DNA of 7,779 bases from Actinomycetes bacterium. GTDB lineage: Bacteria; Actinomycetota; Actinomycetes; Actinomycetales; Demequinaceae. Both the position numbers and the translations under genes were made by a program. Shown here one piece after another: positions 1-7,021 of the stretch. Position 1 is the stretch's first letter. Every line of letters starts with the position of its first letter. Below the pieces are notes generated by a model that saw only the letters and a program-made list of their open reading frames with translations, did no database searches and was not told the DNA's origin. The stretch covers positions 1-7,779 of the forward strand of contig JAEZXC010000037.1 in assembly GCA_023442845.1 (NCBI GenBank), given 5' to 3'.

Positions 1-307
1 GAATGTCCCGAGCAATCCTCTTGGGATGTGCGGCAGCTTCGACGTGGAAGGTGACCGACTTCGCGCCCAACTCCGCGTAGCGCGGAGCCCACCGATCCGG
101 GTCCTCAATCATGAGGTGAACGTCGAGGGGTATCGGCGAGACTTCGGCGATCCGACGGACAACCGGCAGCCCCAACGTGAGGTTGGGAACAAAGTGCCCG
201 TCCATCACATCGACGTGAAGGAGATCGGCCGTCTGGACGTCCAGGATCTCGGCCTCAAGACGTGCGAAGTCCGCGGACAGAATCGACGGAGCGATACGAA
301 TGCTCAT
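1..307 (-). CDS. rpe: Ribulose-phosphate 3-epimerase, N-terminal part (3' end outside window)
   Basis: Interconverts D-ribulose 5-phosphate and D-xylulose 5-phosphate in the cytosolic pentose phosphate pathway. The ATG at 307 opens a frame with no stop down to base 1, giving 102 residues of a protein that is usually about 220 long. Visible family motifs are APSILSADF at residues 6-14, LHVDVMDGHFVPN at 30-42 and DVHLMIE at 62-68. In this TIM-barrel family His31, Asp33 and His64 are expected metal ligands, with Asp33 one of the two catalytic acids; the second (in the late PGF-containing region) is off the window. The start lies 9 bases after the rsmB stop, so the two are probably cotranscribed. 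No strong Shine-Dalgarno precedes the ATG; a TAGGTT hexamer ends 6 bases upstream. The identification is firm; only completeness is unknown. Confidence 0.96.
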   Translation of the reverse strand, partial: MSIRIAPSILSADFARLEAEILDVQTADLLHVDVMDGHFVPNLTLGLPVVRRIAEVSPIPLDVHLMIEDPDRWAPRYAELGAKSVTFHVEAAAHPKRIARDI

Positions 308-313
308 ACCGAC

Positions 314-319
314 AACCTA
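314..319 (-). promoter_or_regulatory. Candidate -10 hexamer for a leaderless rpe transcript
   Basis: TAGGTT on the minus strand fits TANNNT and ends six bases before the ATG at 307. Its first three bases are also the TAG stop of rsmB, so the match may be a by-product of that stop. No -35 is evident. Confidence 0.22.
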
Positions 320-1672
320 GCGCCGCTCACGGTCGGTGAGGAGCGCGATGTACATCGAGTCGGTGCCGTGCTGATGTGTCCACATCTGCACATCGGGCCC
401 GTCTCCCCACGCAGAGGGCTCCATTCCGGTGATTTCCGCGACGGTATCCCGGGCGTCGATCGCGACGAGTCCCGACCCTGCGACAATGTCACGTGTCTCC
501 GCAATTACCGGTGAGCACGTGACGTACGCAATCACGCCACCGGGGGCGAGGAGTGCTCGCGCCTTGTCAAGCAGCCGACGCTGAAGATCGGCAAGGACGG
601 CGAGGTCGCCTGCCGTGCGGCGCCACCGGGCCTCGGGCCGACGCCGGAGCGCACCCAATCCCGTGCACGGGGCATCGAGCAGGATGCGATCATACGGGCC
701 CTCAGTCCATGTCAGCGCGTCTGCATGATGCACGGCGACGATGCCGTCAGGAACTGCACGGACGCTGGTGCGCACCAAGTCCGCGCGATGATGATGAACT
801 TCGAGCGCATCGACGGTGGCACCCCGGCGCGCCGCGACTGCCCCAAGAAGTGCAGTCTTGCCTCCTGGGCCGGCGCACATGTCGAGCCACCGCTCGCCAG
901 CAACGTGTTCTCGAGCGGAAGCAGCTGTGAGAGCGAGGGCGACCACTTGTGAGCCTTCATCCTGCACGCCAGCTACCCCTGCCGAGATCGCGGGTAGGTC
1001 GGTGATATCGCCGCCAGGCGCCGTGACGCCAAACGGCGAGAGTTGCGTGGCGGTGCCTCCGGACTCGTCAACAAGTTCGTCGCGCGAAATGAGGTCCGGA
1101 CGTGCAACCAATGTGACCCGCGCGGGCGCGTTATGGGCGTCAAGTAGGGCTTCGAGTTCGCCCCCACGTCCACGTGCTGAGAGCGATCGCTCCAGTTCGT
1201 CCACAATCCAGAGCGGATGTGAGGTGCGAACCGCGATCGAGTCACGGCTGTTGCCCGGTGCGACGCGAACTTGCCATGCCTGTGCGCTGCGTTCGGTGAT
1301 GCGTCGCATCACCGCATTGACAAATCCACGTGCCTTTCGCTCGCCGCTCGCCACCGCGAGGTCGACTGTTTCTGACACGGCCGCGTGGGCGGGCGTCTTC
1401 ATGGTGAGCGCCTGGTGGGCGCCAAGCCACAACACGGCGCGCACCACGGGGTCGAGACTGTCGGGGTCTCGTCGCGCAGCAGCCGCCACGACGGCGTCAT
1501 AGAAGCCGTGCATACGAAGCGATCCGTAGGCAAGCTCGGTCGCAAAGCCGGCATCACGCCCCGTGAGTCCCCGGCGTTTGATAGTCCCCGGCAGTACGAG
1601 GTTCGCGTACGCGTCATCGAGCGTGACTGCCATCACGCAGTCAAGCGCGGCGAGCCGAGCCCGGTCGGTCAT
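317..1672 (-). CDS. rsmB: 16S rRNA (cytosine-967-C5)-methyltransferase RsmB (Fmu/Sun family)
   Basis: SAM-dependent RNA m5C methyltransferase; the family member in E. coli methylates C967 of 16S rRNA. The 451 residues match the usual length of about 430-480. An N-terminal NusB-like helical domain spans roughly residues 1-135 (ELAYGSLR near 46-53, FVNAVMRR at 117-124). The C-terminal Rossmann methyltransferase domain has QDEGSQ at 237-242, the SAM-binding MCAGPGGKT at 265-273, DAPCTGLG at 333-340 and YVTCSP at 383-388. Cys386 (TC motif) is the expected nucleophile and Cys336 (PC motif) assists release of the product. The ATG overlaps the fmt stop in an ATGA arrangement, so translation is probably coupled; GGGTGA at 1676-1681 is a modest Shine-Dalgarno with short spacing. 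The target base is inferred from the family, not from this sequence. Confidence 0.95.
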   Translation of the reverse strand: MTDRARLAALDCVMAVTLDDAYANLVLPGTIKRRGLTGRDAGFATELAYGSLRMHGFYDAVVAAAARRDPDSLDPVVRAVLWLGAHQALTMKTPAHAAVSETVDLAVASGERKARGFVNAVMRRITERSAQAWQVRVAPGNSRDSIAVRTSHPLWIVDELERSLSARGRGGELEALLDAHNAPARVTLVARPDLISRDELVDESGGTATQLSPFGVTAPGGDITDLPAISAGVAGVQDEGSQVVALALTAASAREHVAGERWLDMCAGPGGKTALLGAVAARRGATVDALEVHHHRADLVRTSVRAVPDGIVAVHHADALTWTEGPYDRILLDAPCTGLGALRRRPEARWRRTAGDLAVLADLQRRLLDKARALLAPGGVIAYVTCSPVIAETRDIVAGSGLVAIDARDTVAEITGMEPSAWGDGPDVQMWTHQHGTDSMYIALLTDRERR

Positions 1673-2601
1673 GCTTCACCCAGCTGTGCACCGTCCGACC
1701 ACCGCGCACCGCGCCACCATTCGGTGGCGTTCATCATGCGCTTCCCGGCGGGCTGAATCGTCGTGAGGCGCACTGGCACTGTGCCGGTTCCGACGGTGAC
1801 ACCATCGCTCGAAGCCAAGAGAACACCTGGGGTTGTCGCGGAACCTTTAAGCGGCTCGACGGGCCCGAGTTTGGCGACAGATCCGTCGGGAAGCGTGGTC
1901 CACGCTCCCGGCGCGGGAGTGTGGGCACGGATGTGGCGATCAATCACATGCGCCGGTAGGTCCCACCTGACGGAGGCGCCTTCCTTCGTCAGTTTTGCGG
2001 CATGGCTCACGCCCTCTTCGCCTTGCGACGCTGGCCGAGCGCGTCCACTGACGAGCGCCTCGAGTGAGTCACGCAAGAGAGGCGCTCCGGCCTGGGCAAG
2101 GCGATCAAGTAGCTCGCCAGCAGTATCCCGCGGTCGAATCGTCTCGGTCAGTTGCCCGATGATGGGCCCCGTGTCGAGACCCTTCTCGATGATGAAAGTC
2201 GATGCCCCAGTGACGTCGTCGCCCGCTTCGATTGCGCGTTGGACAGGAGCCGCGCCGCGCCACGCGGGCAAGACTGAGAAGTGCAGGTTCACCCAGCCAT
2301 GGGCGACGGCGTCGAGAAGCGGCTGACGCAATATCTGCCCATATGCGACCACTCCTGCCGCATCCGCATTGAGAGCCCGCACGGTGTCAATGAAATCGGG
2401 TGCCGATGCCTTCTCGGGTGTCGCCACGGGCAATCCAAGCTCGTCGGCGGCTTCCTTCACTGGGCTCGGATACGTGTGCGAGCCGCGCTTTCCGCGCGCA
2501 TCGGGCTGCGTGATCACCAAGACGATCTCATGCCCGGCATCGACGAGCGCGCGCAAAGACGGAACGGCGACGTCGGGTGTGCCAGCAAAGATGATGCGCA
2601 T
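1669..2601 (-). CDS. fmt: Methionyl-tRNA formyltransferase
   Basis: Transfers a formyl group from 10-formyltetrahydrofolate to the amino group of initiator Met-tRNA, enabling normal bacterial translation initiation. With the ATG at 2601 it is 310 residues, a typical length. The N-terminal formyltransferase domain begins MRIIFAGTP and carries TQPD near 31-34. The catalytic segment NLHFSVLPAWRGAAP spans 105-119, with Asn105, His107 and Asp143 (in GLDTGPI) as the expected catalytic triad. The C-terminal tRNA-binding domain ends with IQPAGKRMM (282-290) and WWRGAR (295-300). An in-frame ATG three codons earlier (2610) is possible. I prefer 2601 because it gives the usual family N-terminus and sits 7 bases after a TACGAT hexamer; neither start has a clear Shine-Dalgarno. 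No peptide deformylase gene (def), a frequent neighbour of fmt, lies beside it. Confidence 0.95.
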   Translation of the reverse strand: MRIIFAGTPDVAVPSLRALVDAGHEIVLVITQPDARGKRGSHTYPSPVKEAADELGLPVATPEKASAPDFIDTVRALNADAAGVVAYGQILRQPLLDAVAHGWVNLHFSVLPAWRGAAPVQRAIEAGDDVTGASTFIIEKGLDTGPIIGQLTETIRPRDTAGELLDRLAQAGAPLLRDSLEALVSGRARPASQGEEGVSHAAKLTKEGASVRWDLPAHVIDRHIRAHTPAPGAWTTLPDGSVAKLGPVEPLKGSATTPGVLLASSDGVTVGTGTVPVRLTTIQPAGKRMMNATEWWRGARWSDGAQLGEA

Positions 2602-2608
2602 GCCGTCC

Positions 2609-2614
2609 ATCGTA
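2609..2614 (-). promoter_or_regulatory. Candidate -10 hexamer for a leaderless fmt transcript
   Basis: TACGAT on the minus strand is a good TANNAT-type -10. Seven bases (GGACGGC) separate it from the ATG at 2601. Its last two bases fall in the alternative upstream ATG at 2610. No clear -35 is visible. Confidence 0.35.
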
Positions 2615-2646
2615 GGCGGGGCGACGAGCTCTCATGCCGTTGCTGT

Positions 2647-4551
2647 TTAGCCCCGAAAGCCCGGAAGCGCGTCCACGCGCATGAAGAGTGGTGGTAGCGA
2701 TGCCCGCGACCTCTCGACAATGACGCCACGAATGGCAGTCACCAAGTGTGGCATGACGCCGCGCGCCGCCATCAGCCATGCACCCTCGGTGTCCCGAGAT
2801 ACATCGACGGGAGCCTGTGCGCATGCAGCAATTGCCGCATCAATCGCCTCGGGTGCGCCGTCGAGCCGGAGCGCTCGTCGCTGTGGGGGTAGGCCAAGTT
2901 CGCCCCGCTGCGCAAGGTCACGTGCGGCAAGGTCCCAGCCATCCCACGCGACGAGTGCCGATCGCACGTGTTCTGGAAGATCACCAATGATGTGCACGTG
3001 GCCGCCGTCAGCGCGAGACCGCACCAACGCGGCTGCGTTGAGCCAGCGCCGAACTGCCTGAACCTCGGCGCCGAGGCCGTCGATGACTCCTACCCGGGCA
3101 CCAACAATTGCGCAATGCTTGTAGCCGTTGGCAACGGCGGGCAACGCGCCCGGGGTGGCGACCACGAGCCCTTCCGACGAGACGTGATCTGCAACGGTGC
3201 CAGCTGCTCCCGACGATTCGACGACGGGAACTCCCGCCGCCATGCGCCGCAATTGAGCTGCAAGTCGAGACACGCCGAGGCCCACGGGGCGTAAGCGGTA
3301 TCCCCGGCATTCGGGGCAGTGCCAGGTGGGCGCTTCCTTGCCGCAGTCACGGCACTGAGGTGTGGCGGTTGGGCCCTGGGCTCCAAGGTCTCCACCGCAT
3401 TCGGGGCACTCGGCCCACTGATCACATCGAGCACAGGCGAGACCTTGGGCGTAACCTGCCTGCGGCACGAGAACAGCGGCTACATCGTCCCGCGCGGCAT
3501 CAATGAGAGGCTTCCACACGTGAGGGGGCATCCAGTGCCGACCACTCCCACCTTGTACCTGCCTCCTCTCCTCCCCCACGATTTCAATCCGTGCGAGTGC
3601 CGATCGCTCGGCGGCAGCGTTGATCCGTGTGGCAAAGCCGTGCTCGACGAGGGCAACAGCGTCGGCACTGACGGCGTGTCCGGCTAGCAGCAAAGAGCAC
3701 CCCGACAGTTGCGCGCGCATCGCTGCCACAGTTCGCGCATGCGGATACGGGGCTCGTGGCTCTTGCATGAGGTCGCTCGCCTCGTCCCACACGCTGATAT
3801 GGCGTAGGTCAGGCACGGGAGTCCAGGCAACCTGCCGAGTACCGATGACGATAGGCGCGACTCCCCTGAGCGCAGCAAGGAACGACCCATATCTCACTTG
3901 TGGACCATCGTCTGCCGCGAGCACCGCCACCTCGCCGCCGCGCCGGGCCGACCAGCGCGTGAGGCCCGCAGCACGCGTGGCTCCCAGCAAGGTGTGGACG
4001 GCCCGGGCATCTGGCGCGACAAGCAGCGCACTACCGCCGTCGCGGATGGCCGCAAGTGCAGCGCCCACGAGGGCGTCGGCCGGCAACGCCCGACGGCCGG
4101 CGTGGGTCGCGGCCCACACACCCCGCTGGGCCGGCGCCACCGGAAGGCCTAGTTCCTGCGCGTATGCAGAAAGGCGCGCGACAGTTTCACCACGCGGTGC
4201 GTGTCGTGTCCATTCATCCCACGGGAAGGTCTCAACCGAAGCCACCCGAGGCACTGCCATGAGCCGCAGCACGTCCCATAGGGACCCGCCGTAGCGATTC
4301 GCGATCTCTCGTGCGAGCGCAATCGCGGGCCGATCAAGTGATGGCATGCGGGCGGCCGACTTAATCGCCTTTGCCGCATGCGGGGATGAACCATCGACGA
4401 CATCAATAACGATGCCCGACGCCAACCTCCCGGCGAAGGGAACGCGAACTCGGGTACCGACTTCGAGCTCGCTAAGGGCAGGCGGAATCGTGTAGTCGAA
4501 GGGGCGATCGAGGTGTGGTAACGGGCTATCGACGACGACCCGCGCAAACAC
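2647..4551 (-). CDS. priA: Primosomal protein N' PriA, actinobacterial type without helicase motifs
   Basis: PriA recognises stalled or collapsed replication forks and reloads the replisome. From the GTG at 4551 it is 634 residues. The N-terminal 3'-DNA-end binding domain is clear (ARVVVDSPLPHLDRPFDY from residue 3). Two Cys4 zinc clusters are intact: Cys373, 376, 382, 385 and Cys400, 403, 412, 415. The motor is degenerate: no GxGKT Walker A exists near residues 160-190, the DEEH box is WDEAS (255-259), and the terminal GRAGR motif is missing around 505-516. This fits the known actinobacterial form annotated as probably lacking helicase activity. The frame stays open far upstream into metK, but those residues are unlike PriA and the domain begins exactly at this GTG, 10 bases after the metK stop, with AGG at 4556-4558 as a weak ribosome site. 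Confidence 0.93.
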   Translation of the reverse strand: MFARVVVDSPLPHLDRPFDYTIPPALSELEVGTRVRVPFAGRLASGIVIDVVDGSSPHAAKAIKSAARMPSLDRPAIALAREIANRYGGSLWDVLRLMAVPRVASVETFPWDEWTRHAPRGETVARLSAYAQELGLPVAPAQRGVWAATHAGRRALPADALVGAALAAIRDGGSALLVAPDARAVHTLLGATRAAGLTRWSARRGGEVAVLAADDGPQVRYGSFLAALRGVAPIVIGTRQVAWTPVPDLRHISVWDEASDLMQEPRAPYPHARTVAAMRAQLSGCSLLLAGHAVSADAVALVEHGFATRINAAAERSALARIEIVGEERRQVQGGSGRHWMPPHVWKPLIDAARDDVAAVLVPQAGYAQGLACARCDQWAECPECGGDLGAQGPTATPQCRDCGKEAPTWHCPECRGYRLRPVGLGVSRLAAQLRRMAAGVPVVESSGAAGTVADHVSSEGLVVATPGALPAVANGYKHCAIVGARVGVIDGLGAEVQAVRRWLNAAALVRSRADGGHVHIIGDLPEHVRSALVAWDGWDLAARDLAQRGELGLPPQRRALRLDGAPEAIDAAIAACAQAPVDVSRDTEGAWLMAARGVMPHLVTAIRGVIVERSRASLPPLFMRVDALPGFRG

Positions 4552-4561
4552 AGCGCCTGCC

Positions 4562-5725
4562 CTAGACGGCGGCCGCCAAAGCCGCCGCGCGGTCGGTCCG
4601 CTCCCACGTGAAGTCAGGCAACTCGCGCCCAAAGTGACCATAGGCGGCAGTGGCTCGGTAGATCGGGCGACGCAGATTGAGATCCGAAATGATTGCCGAC
4701 GGGCGCAGGTCAAAAACGTCGCGAATTGCCGCAGTGATTCGGTCCGGGTCCACCGTGTGCGTACCGAAGGTCTCGACGTAGAGGCCCACGGGTTCTGCAG
4801 TACCAATCGCGTATGCGACCTGAACCTCACATTGGGTAGCCAGCTCCGCTGCCACCACATTCTTCGCCACCCAGCGCATCGCGTATGCGGCAGACCTATC
4901 GACCTTGGACGGGTCCTTCCCTGAGAACGCGCCACCGCCGTGGCGAGCCATGCCGCCGTACGTGTCAACGATGATCTTCCGACCAGTGAGGCCTGCGTCA
5001 CCCTTGGGTCCACCGATCTCGAACCGGCCCGTGGGGTTGATAAGGGCGCGGTATCCCGAGGAGTCGAGGTCAAAGCGTGCAAGTACTGGCGCGATCACGT
5101 GTCGCGTGATCTCTTCCCGCAATGCAGCCGTCTCAAGCTCTTCATCGTGCTGGCTCGACACGACAACGGTGTCGATCTTCACCGGCACTGATCCGTCATA
5201 TCCGATCGTCACCTGAGCTTTGCCATCTGGGCGCAGCCCGGCCACGATGTTGTCCTTGCGCGCCTGCGCAAGCCGAGCGGTAAGCGCGTGGGCGATTGCG
5301 ATCGGCAATGGCATGAGTTCCGGTGTATCGGTGCACGCATAGCCGAACATAAGGCCTTGGTCGCCTGCGCCGAGCTCCTGACGGTCGGAGTCGGTCGCCT
5401 GCTGCACACCCATCCAAATGTCGGGGCTCTGCTCACCAATCGACACCGATACCCCGCACGAGTCGGCATCGAAGCCGATCGCAGACGATGTGTAGCCGAT
5501 GTCGCGCACGACGGTGCGAATGGTCGACGGAATGTCAACGTAAGCGGACGTCGTCACCTCACCGGCAACGTGTACAAGGCCCGTTGTCACCATCGTCTCG
5601 ACGGCCACGCGCGACATCTCGTCAAGGCGAAGCATCTCGTCAAGGATCGCATCCGAAACCTGGTCGCAGATCTTGTCGGGATGACCTTCGGTGACCGACT
5701 CGGACGTAAACAGGCGCAACGACAT
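4562..5725 (-). CDS. metK: S-adenosylmethionine synthetase (methionine adenosyltransferase)
   Basis: Makes S-adenosylmethionine from methionine and ATP in the cytosol, the methyl donor for RsmB and most methyltransferases. From the ATG at 5725 it is 387 residues, close to the 384 of E. coli MetK. It begins MSLRLFTSESVTEGHPDK with the conserved His15. Family signatures follow: GAGDQG at 119-124, GDAGLTGRK at 242-250 and the phosphate-binding loop GGGAFSGKD at 263-271, with the three-repeat MetK fold complete to the C-terminus. An ATG four codons upstream (5737) is also in frame. I prefer 5725 because it matches the family N-terminus and lies 7 bases after a TATGCT hexamer. The 45-57 base gap after coaBC is filled by two small GC hairpins and has no good Shine-Dalgarno. 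It is too short for a known SAM riboswitch. Confidence 0.96.
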   Translation of the reverse strand: MSLRLFTSESVTEGHPDKICDQVSDAILDEMLRLDEMSRVAVETMVTTGLVHVAGEVTTSAYVDIPSTIRTVVRDIGYTSSAIGFDADSCGVSVSIGEQSPDIWMGVQQATDSDRQELGAGDQGLMFGYACTDTPELMPLPIAIAHALTARLAQARKDNIVAGLRPDGKAQVTIGYDGSVPVKIDTVVVSSQHDEELETAALREEITRHVIAPVLARFDLDSSGYRALINPTGRFEIGGPKGDAGLTGRKIIVDTYGGMARHGGGAFSGKDPSKVDRSAAYAMRWVAKNVVAAELATQCEVQVAYAIGTAEPVGLYVETFGTHTVDPDRITAAIRDVFDLRPSAIISDLNLRRPIYRATAAYGHFGRELPDFTWERTDRAAALAAAV

Positions 5726-5732
5726 GTCTTCC

Positions 5733-5738
5733 AGCATA
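5733..5738 (-). promoter_or_regulatory. Candidate -10 hexamer for a leaderless metK transcript
   Basis: TATGCT on the minus strand fits the actinobacterial TANNNT -10 pattern. Seven bases (GGAAGAC) separate it from the ATG at 5725, so transcription would begin at or next to the A of the start codon. No convincing -35 is seen 16-18 bases upstream (AAAGTC or shifted variants), which is common but weakens the call. Confidence 0.33.
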
Positions 5739-5742
5739 GTGG

Positions 5743-5781
5743 CGCGTACTGACGCGACTTTCGGCGACCGGGCGGACCCGG
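5743..5781 (-). other. Two small GC-rich stem-loops in the coaBC-metK gap
   Basis: Reading the minus strand after the coaBC stop, the first hairpin is CCGGG-TCCG-CCCGG (5781-5768) and the second is CGCGT-CAGT-ACGCG (5756-5743). Each has a perfect five-base-pair stem and a four-base loop. There is no T run after either, so an intrinsic terminator is not supported. They may slow RNA decay or polymerase at the coaBC/metK boundary, or may be chance in GC-rich DNA. Confidence 0.35.
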
Positions 5782-5782
5782 G

Positions 5783-7018
5783 CTACGCCGACGGACGGTA
5801 CTCGTTCACGGTGCTTAAGATTGCGTGGGCCACGGCAAGCTTGCTTCCCTCTGCACTCGATACGACGCTTCCACTTGCGTCGAATATCGTGACCGTGTTG
5901 GGCACATCGCCAAAGCCGCGCCCTCCGCCGACGGGATTGACGACGAGCAGGTCGGCTCCCTTGCGAATCGCCTTCGCCCGACCGTACTCAAGCGCGGTCG
6001 ATGAGTCGTCGCCCGTTTCGGCGGCGAATCCAACGACAGTTTGACCTTCCCGACGCGCCGTAACGAGGGAAGCGAGAATGTCCTCGTTTTGCACGAGCTC
6101 GAGAGTGAAGCCGTCTGTCCCCTGCTTCTTCAGTTTCGCGTCGCTGACATTCGCAGGCCGGAAGTCGGCGACCGCGGCGGCCATAATGACAACGTCAGCG
6201 TCGCGGGCTGCGGCGCGCACAGCGTCGGCGAGCTGGGCCGTTGTCTCGACGGATACGACCGTGACGCCCTCGCCGGCCGGCAACGACGTGTTGGCGGCAA
6301 CAACGGTGACCTCAGCGCCCCGCTCTCGTGCCGCTTCGGCAAGCGCGAATCCTTGATGGCCCGACGAGCGATTGCCAAGAAACCGCACGGCGTCGATCGG
6401 CTCACGGGTACCACCTGCACTGATGACGATGCGCAGGCCGGTGAGGTCCCCCCATGGGAACGCGTCCGAGCCCCCGGTGTCCGTCACTCCCGCACCGGCG
6501 GCCACCGCGTAGAGCGACGCAACGATCTCATCGGGTTCAGGTAGCCGGCCCGGCCCACTGTCGGCACCGGTCAAGCGTCCAATCGCGGGCTCGATGATAT
6601 GGACACCGCGGCTGCGAAGAGTCTCGACATTCGCCTGGGTCGCCGCGTGTTGCCACATTTCTGTATGCATCGCGGGTGCGAGCACAACCGGTGCTCTCGT
6701 CGCAAGGAGCGCATTGCCAAGCAAGTCGCGTGCTTGCCCATGCGTGTAGGCGGCAAGAAAATCAGCGGTCGCCGGTGCGACGAGCACAACGTCTGCTTGT
6801 TGGCCAAGCCGCACGTGCTCAACGGCAGGAATGTTGTCGAAGGTGTCTGAGGTTGCGGGCTCGCCGCTCAACGCTTCCCATGTGGCTCTGCCGACGAATT
6901 CCAACGCGGCACGGGTGGGGACCACGCGGACTGCGTGTCCGTCCTCCTTGAGGCGACGGACGACCATGGCGACCTTATAGGCCGCGATGCCGCCGGTAAC
7001 CCCCAGCAGCACCCTCAC
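5783..7018 (-). CDS. coaBC: Bifunctional phosphopantothenoylcysteine decarboxylase / phosphopantothenate-cysteine ligase
   Basis: Catalyses two consecutive steps of coenzyme A synthesis: CTP-dependent joining of cysteine to 4'-phosphopantothenate (CoaB), then FMN-dependent decarboxylation to 4'-phosphopantetheine (CoaC). The 411 residues match the family. The CoaC flavoprotein domain is about 1-170: GGIAAYK at 9-15, His68 in VEHVRL as the expected catalytic base, PAMHTEMW at 115-122 and the substrate flap GRLTGADSGPGRLPEP at 147-162. The CoaB domain is about 190-405: GGTREPIDAVR at 202-212, NRSSG at 216-220, AAAVADFRP at 280-288 and KLKK at 295-298. In the flap the E. coli-type CGD reads GAD. 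It starts with GTG, 3 bases after the rpoZ stop, with GAGGAG (7025-7030) six bases ahead inside the rpoZ end, indicating cotranscription. Also known as dfp. Confidence 0.96.
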   Translation of the reverse strand: MRVLLGVTGGIAAYKVAMVVRRLKEDGHAVRVVPTRAALEFVGRATWEALSGEPATSDTFDNIPAVEHVRLGQQADVVLVAPATADFLAAYTHGQARDLLGNALLATRAPVVLAPAMHTEMWQHAATQANVETLRSRGVHIIEPAIGRLTGADSGPGRLPEPDEIVASLYAVAAGAGVTDTGGSDAFPWGDLTGLRIVISAGGTREPIDAVRFLGNRSSGHQGFALAEAARERGAEVTVVAANTSLPAGEGVTVVSVETTAQLADAVRAAARDADVVIMAAAVADFRPANVSDAKLKKQGTDGFTLELVQNEDILASLVTARREGQTVVGFAAETGDDSSTALEYGRAKAIRKGADLLVVNPVGGGRGFGDVPNTVTIFDASGSVVSSAEGSKLAVAHAILSTVNEYRPSA

Positions 7019-7021
7019 GGA

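Noticed and set aside
26..514. 162-codon plus-strand open frame
   Set aside because: Antisense to rpe and the end of rsmB, both identified by family motifs.
1181..1192. 12-base perfect palindrome GAGCGATCGCTC
   Set aside because: Inside rsmB codons. About two such palindromes are expected by chance in a window of this size, and no second copy was noticed.
816..1502. 228-codon plus-strand open frame
   Set aside because: Lies wholly antisense to rsmB. Its composition (Ser, Arg, Ala, Thr repeats) is that of a shadow frame in GC-rich DNA, with no recognisable domain.
1763..2326. 187-codon plus-strand open frame
   Set aside because: Antisense to fmt, which is unmistakable on the other strand.
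3620..4294. 224-codon plus-strand open frame
   Set aside because: Antisense to priA, arginine/serine/alanine-rich, without domain or good ribosome site.
5738..5782. SAM riboswitch before metK
   Set aside because: The gap is about 45 bases and contains only two tiny stems, too short for any SAM riboswitch class I know.
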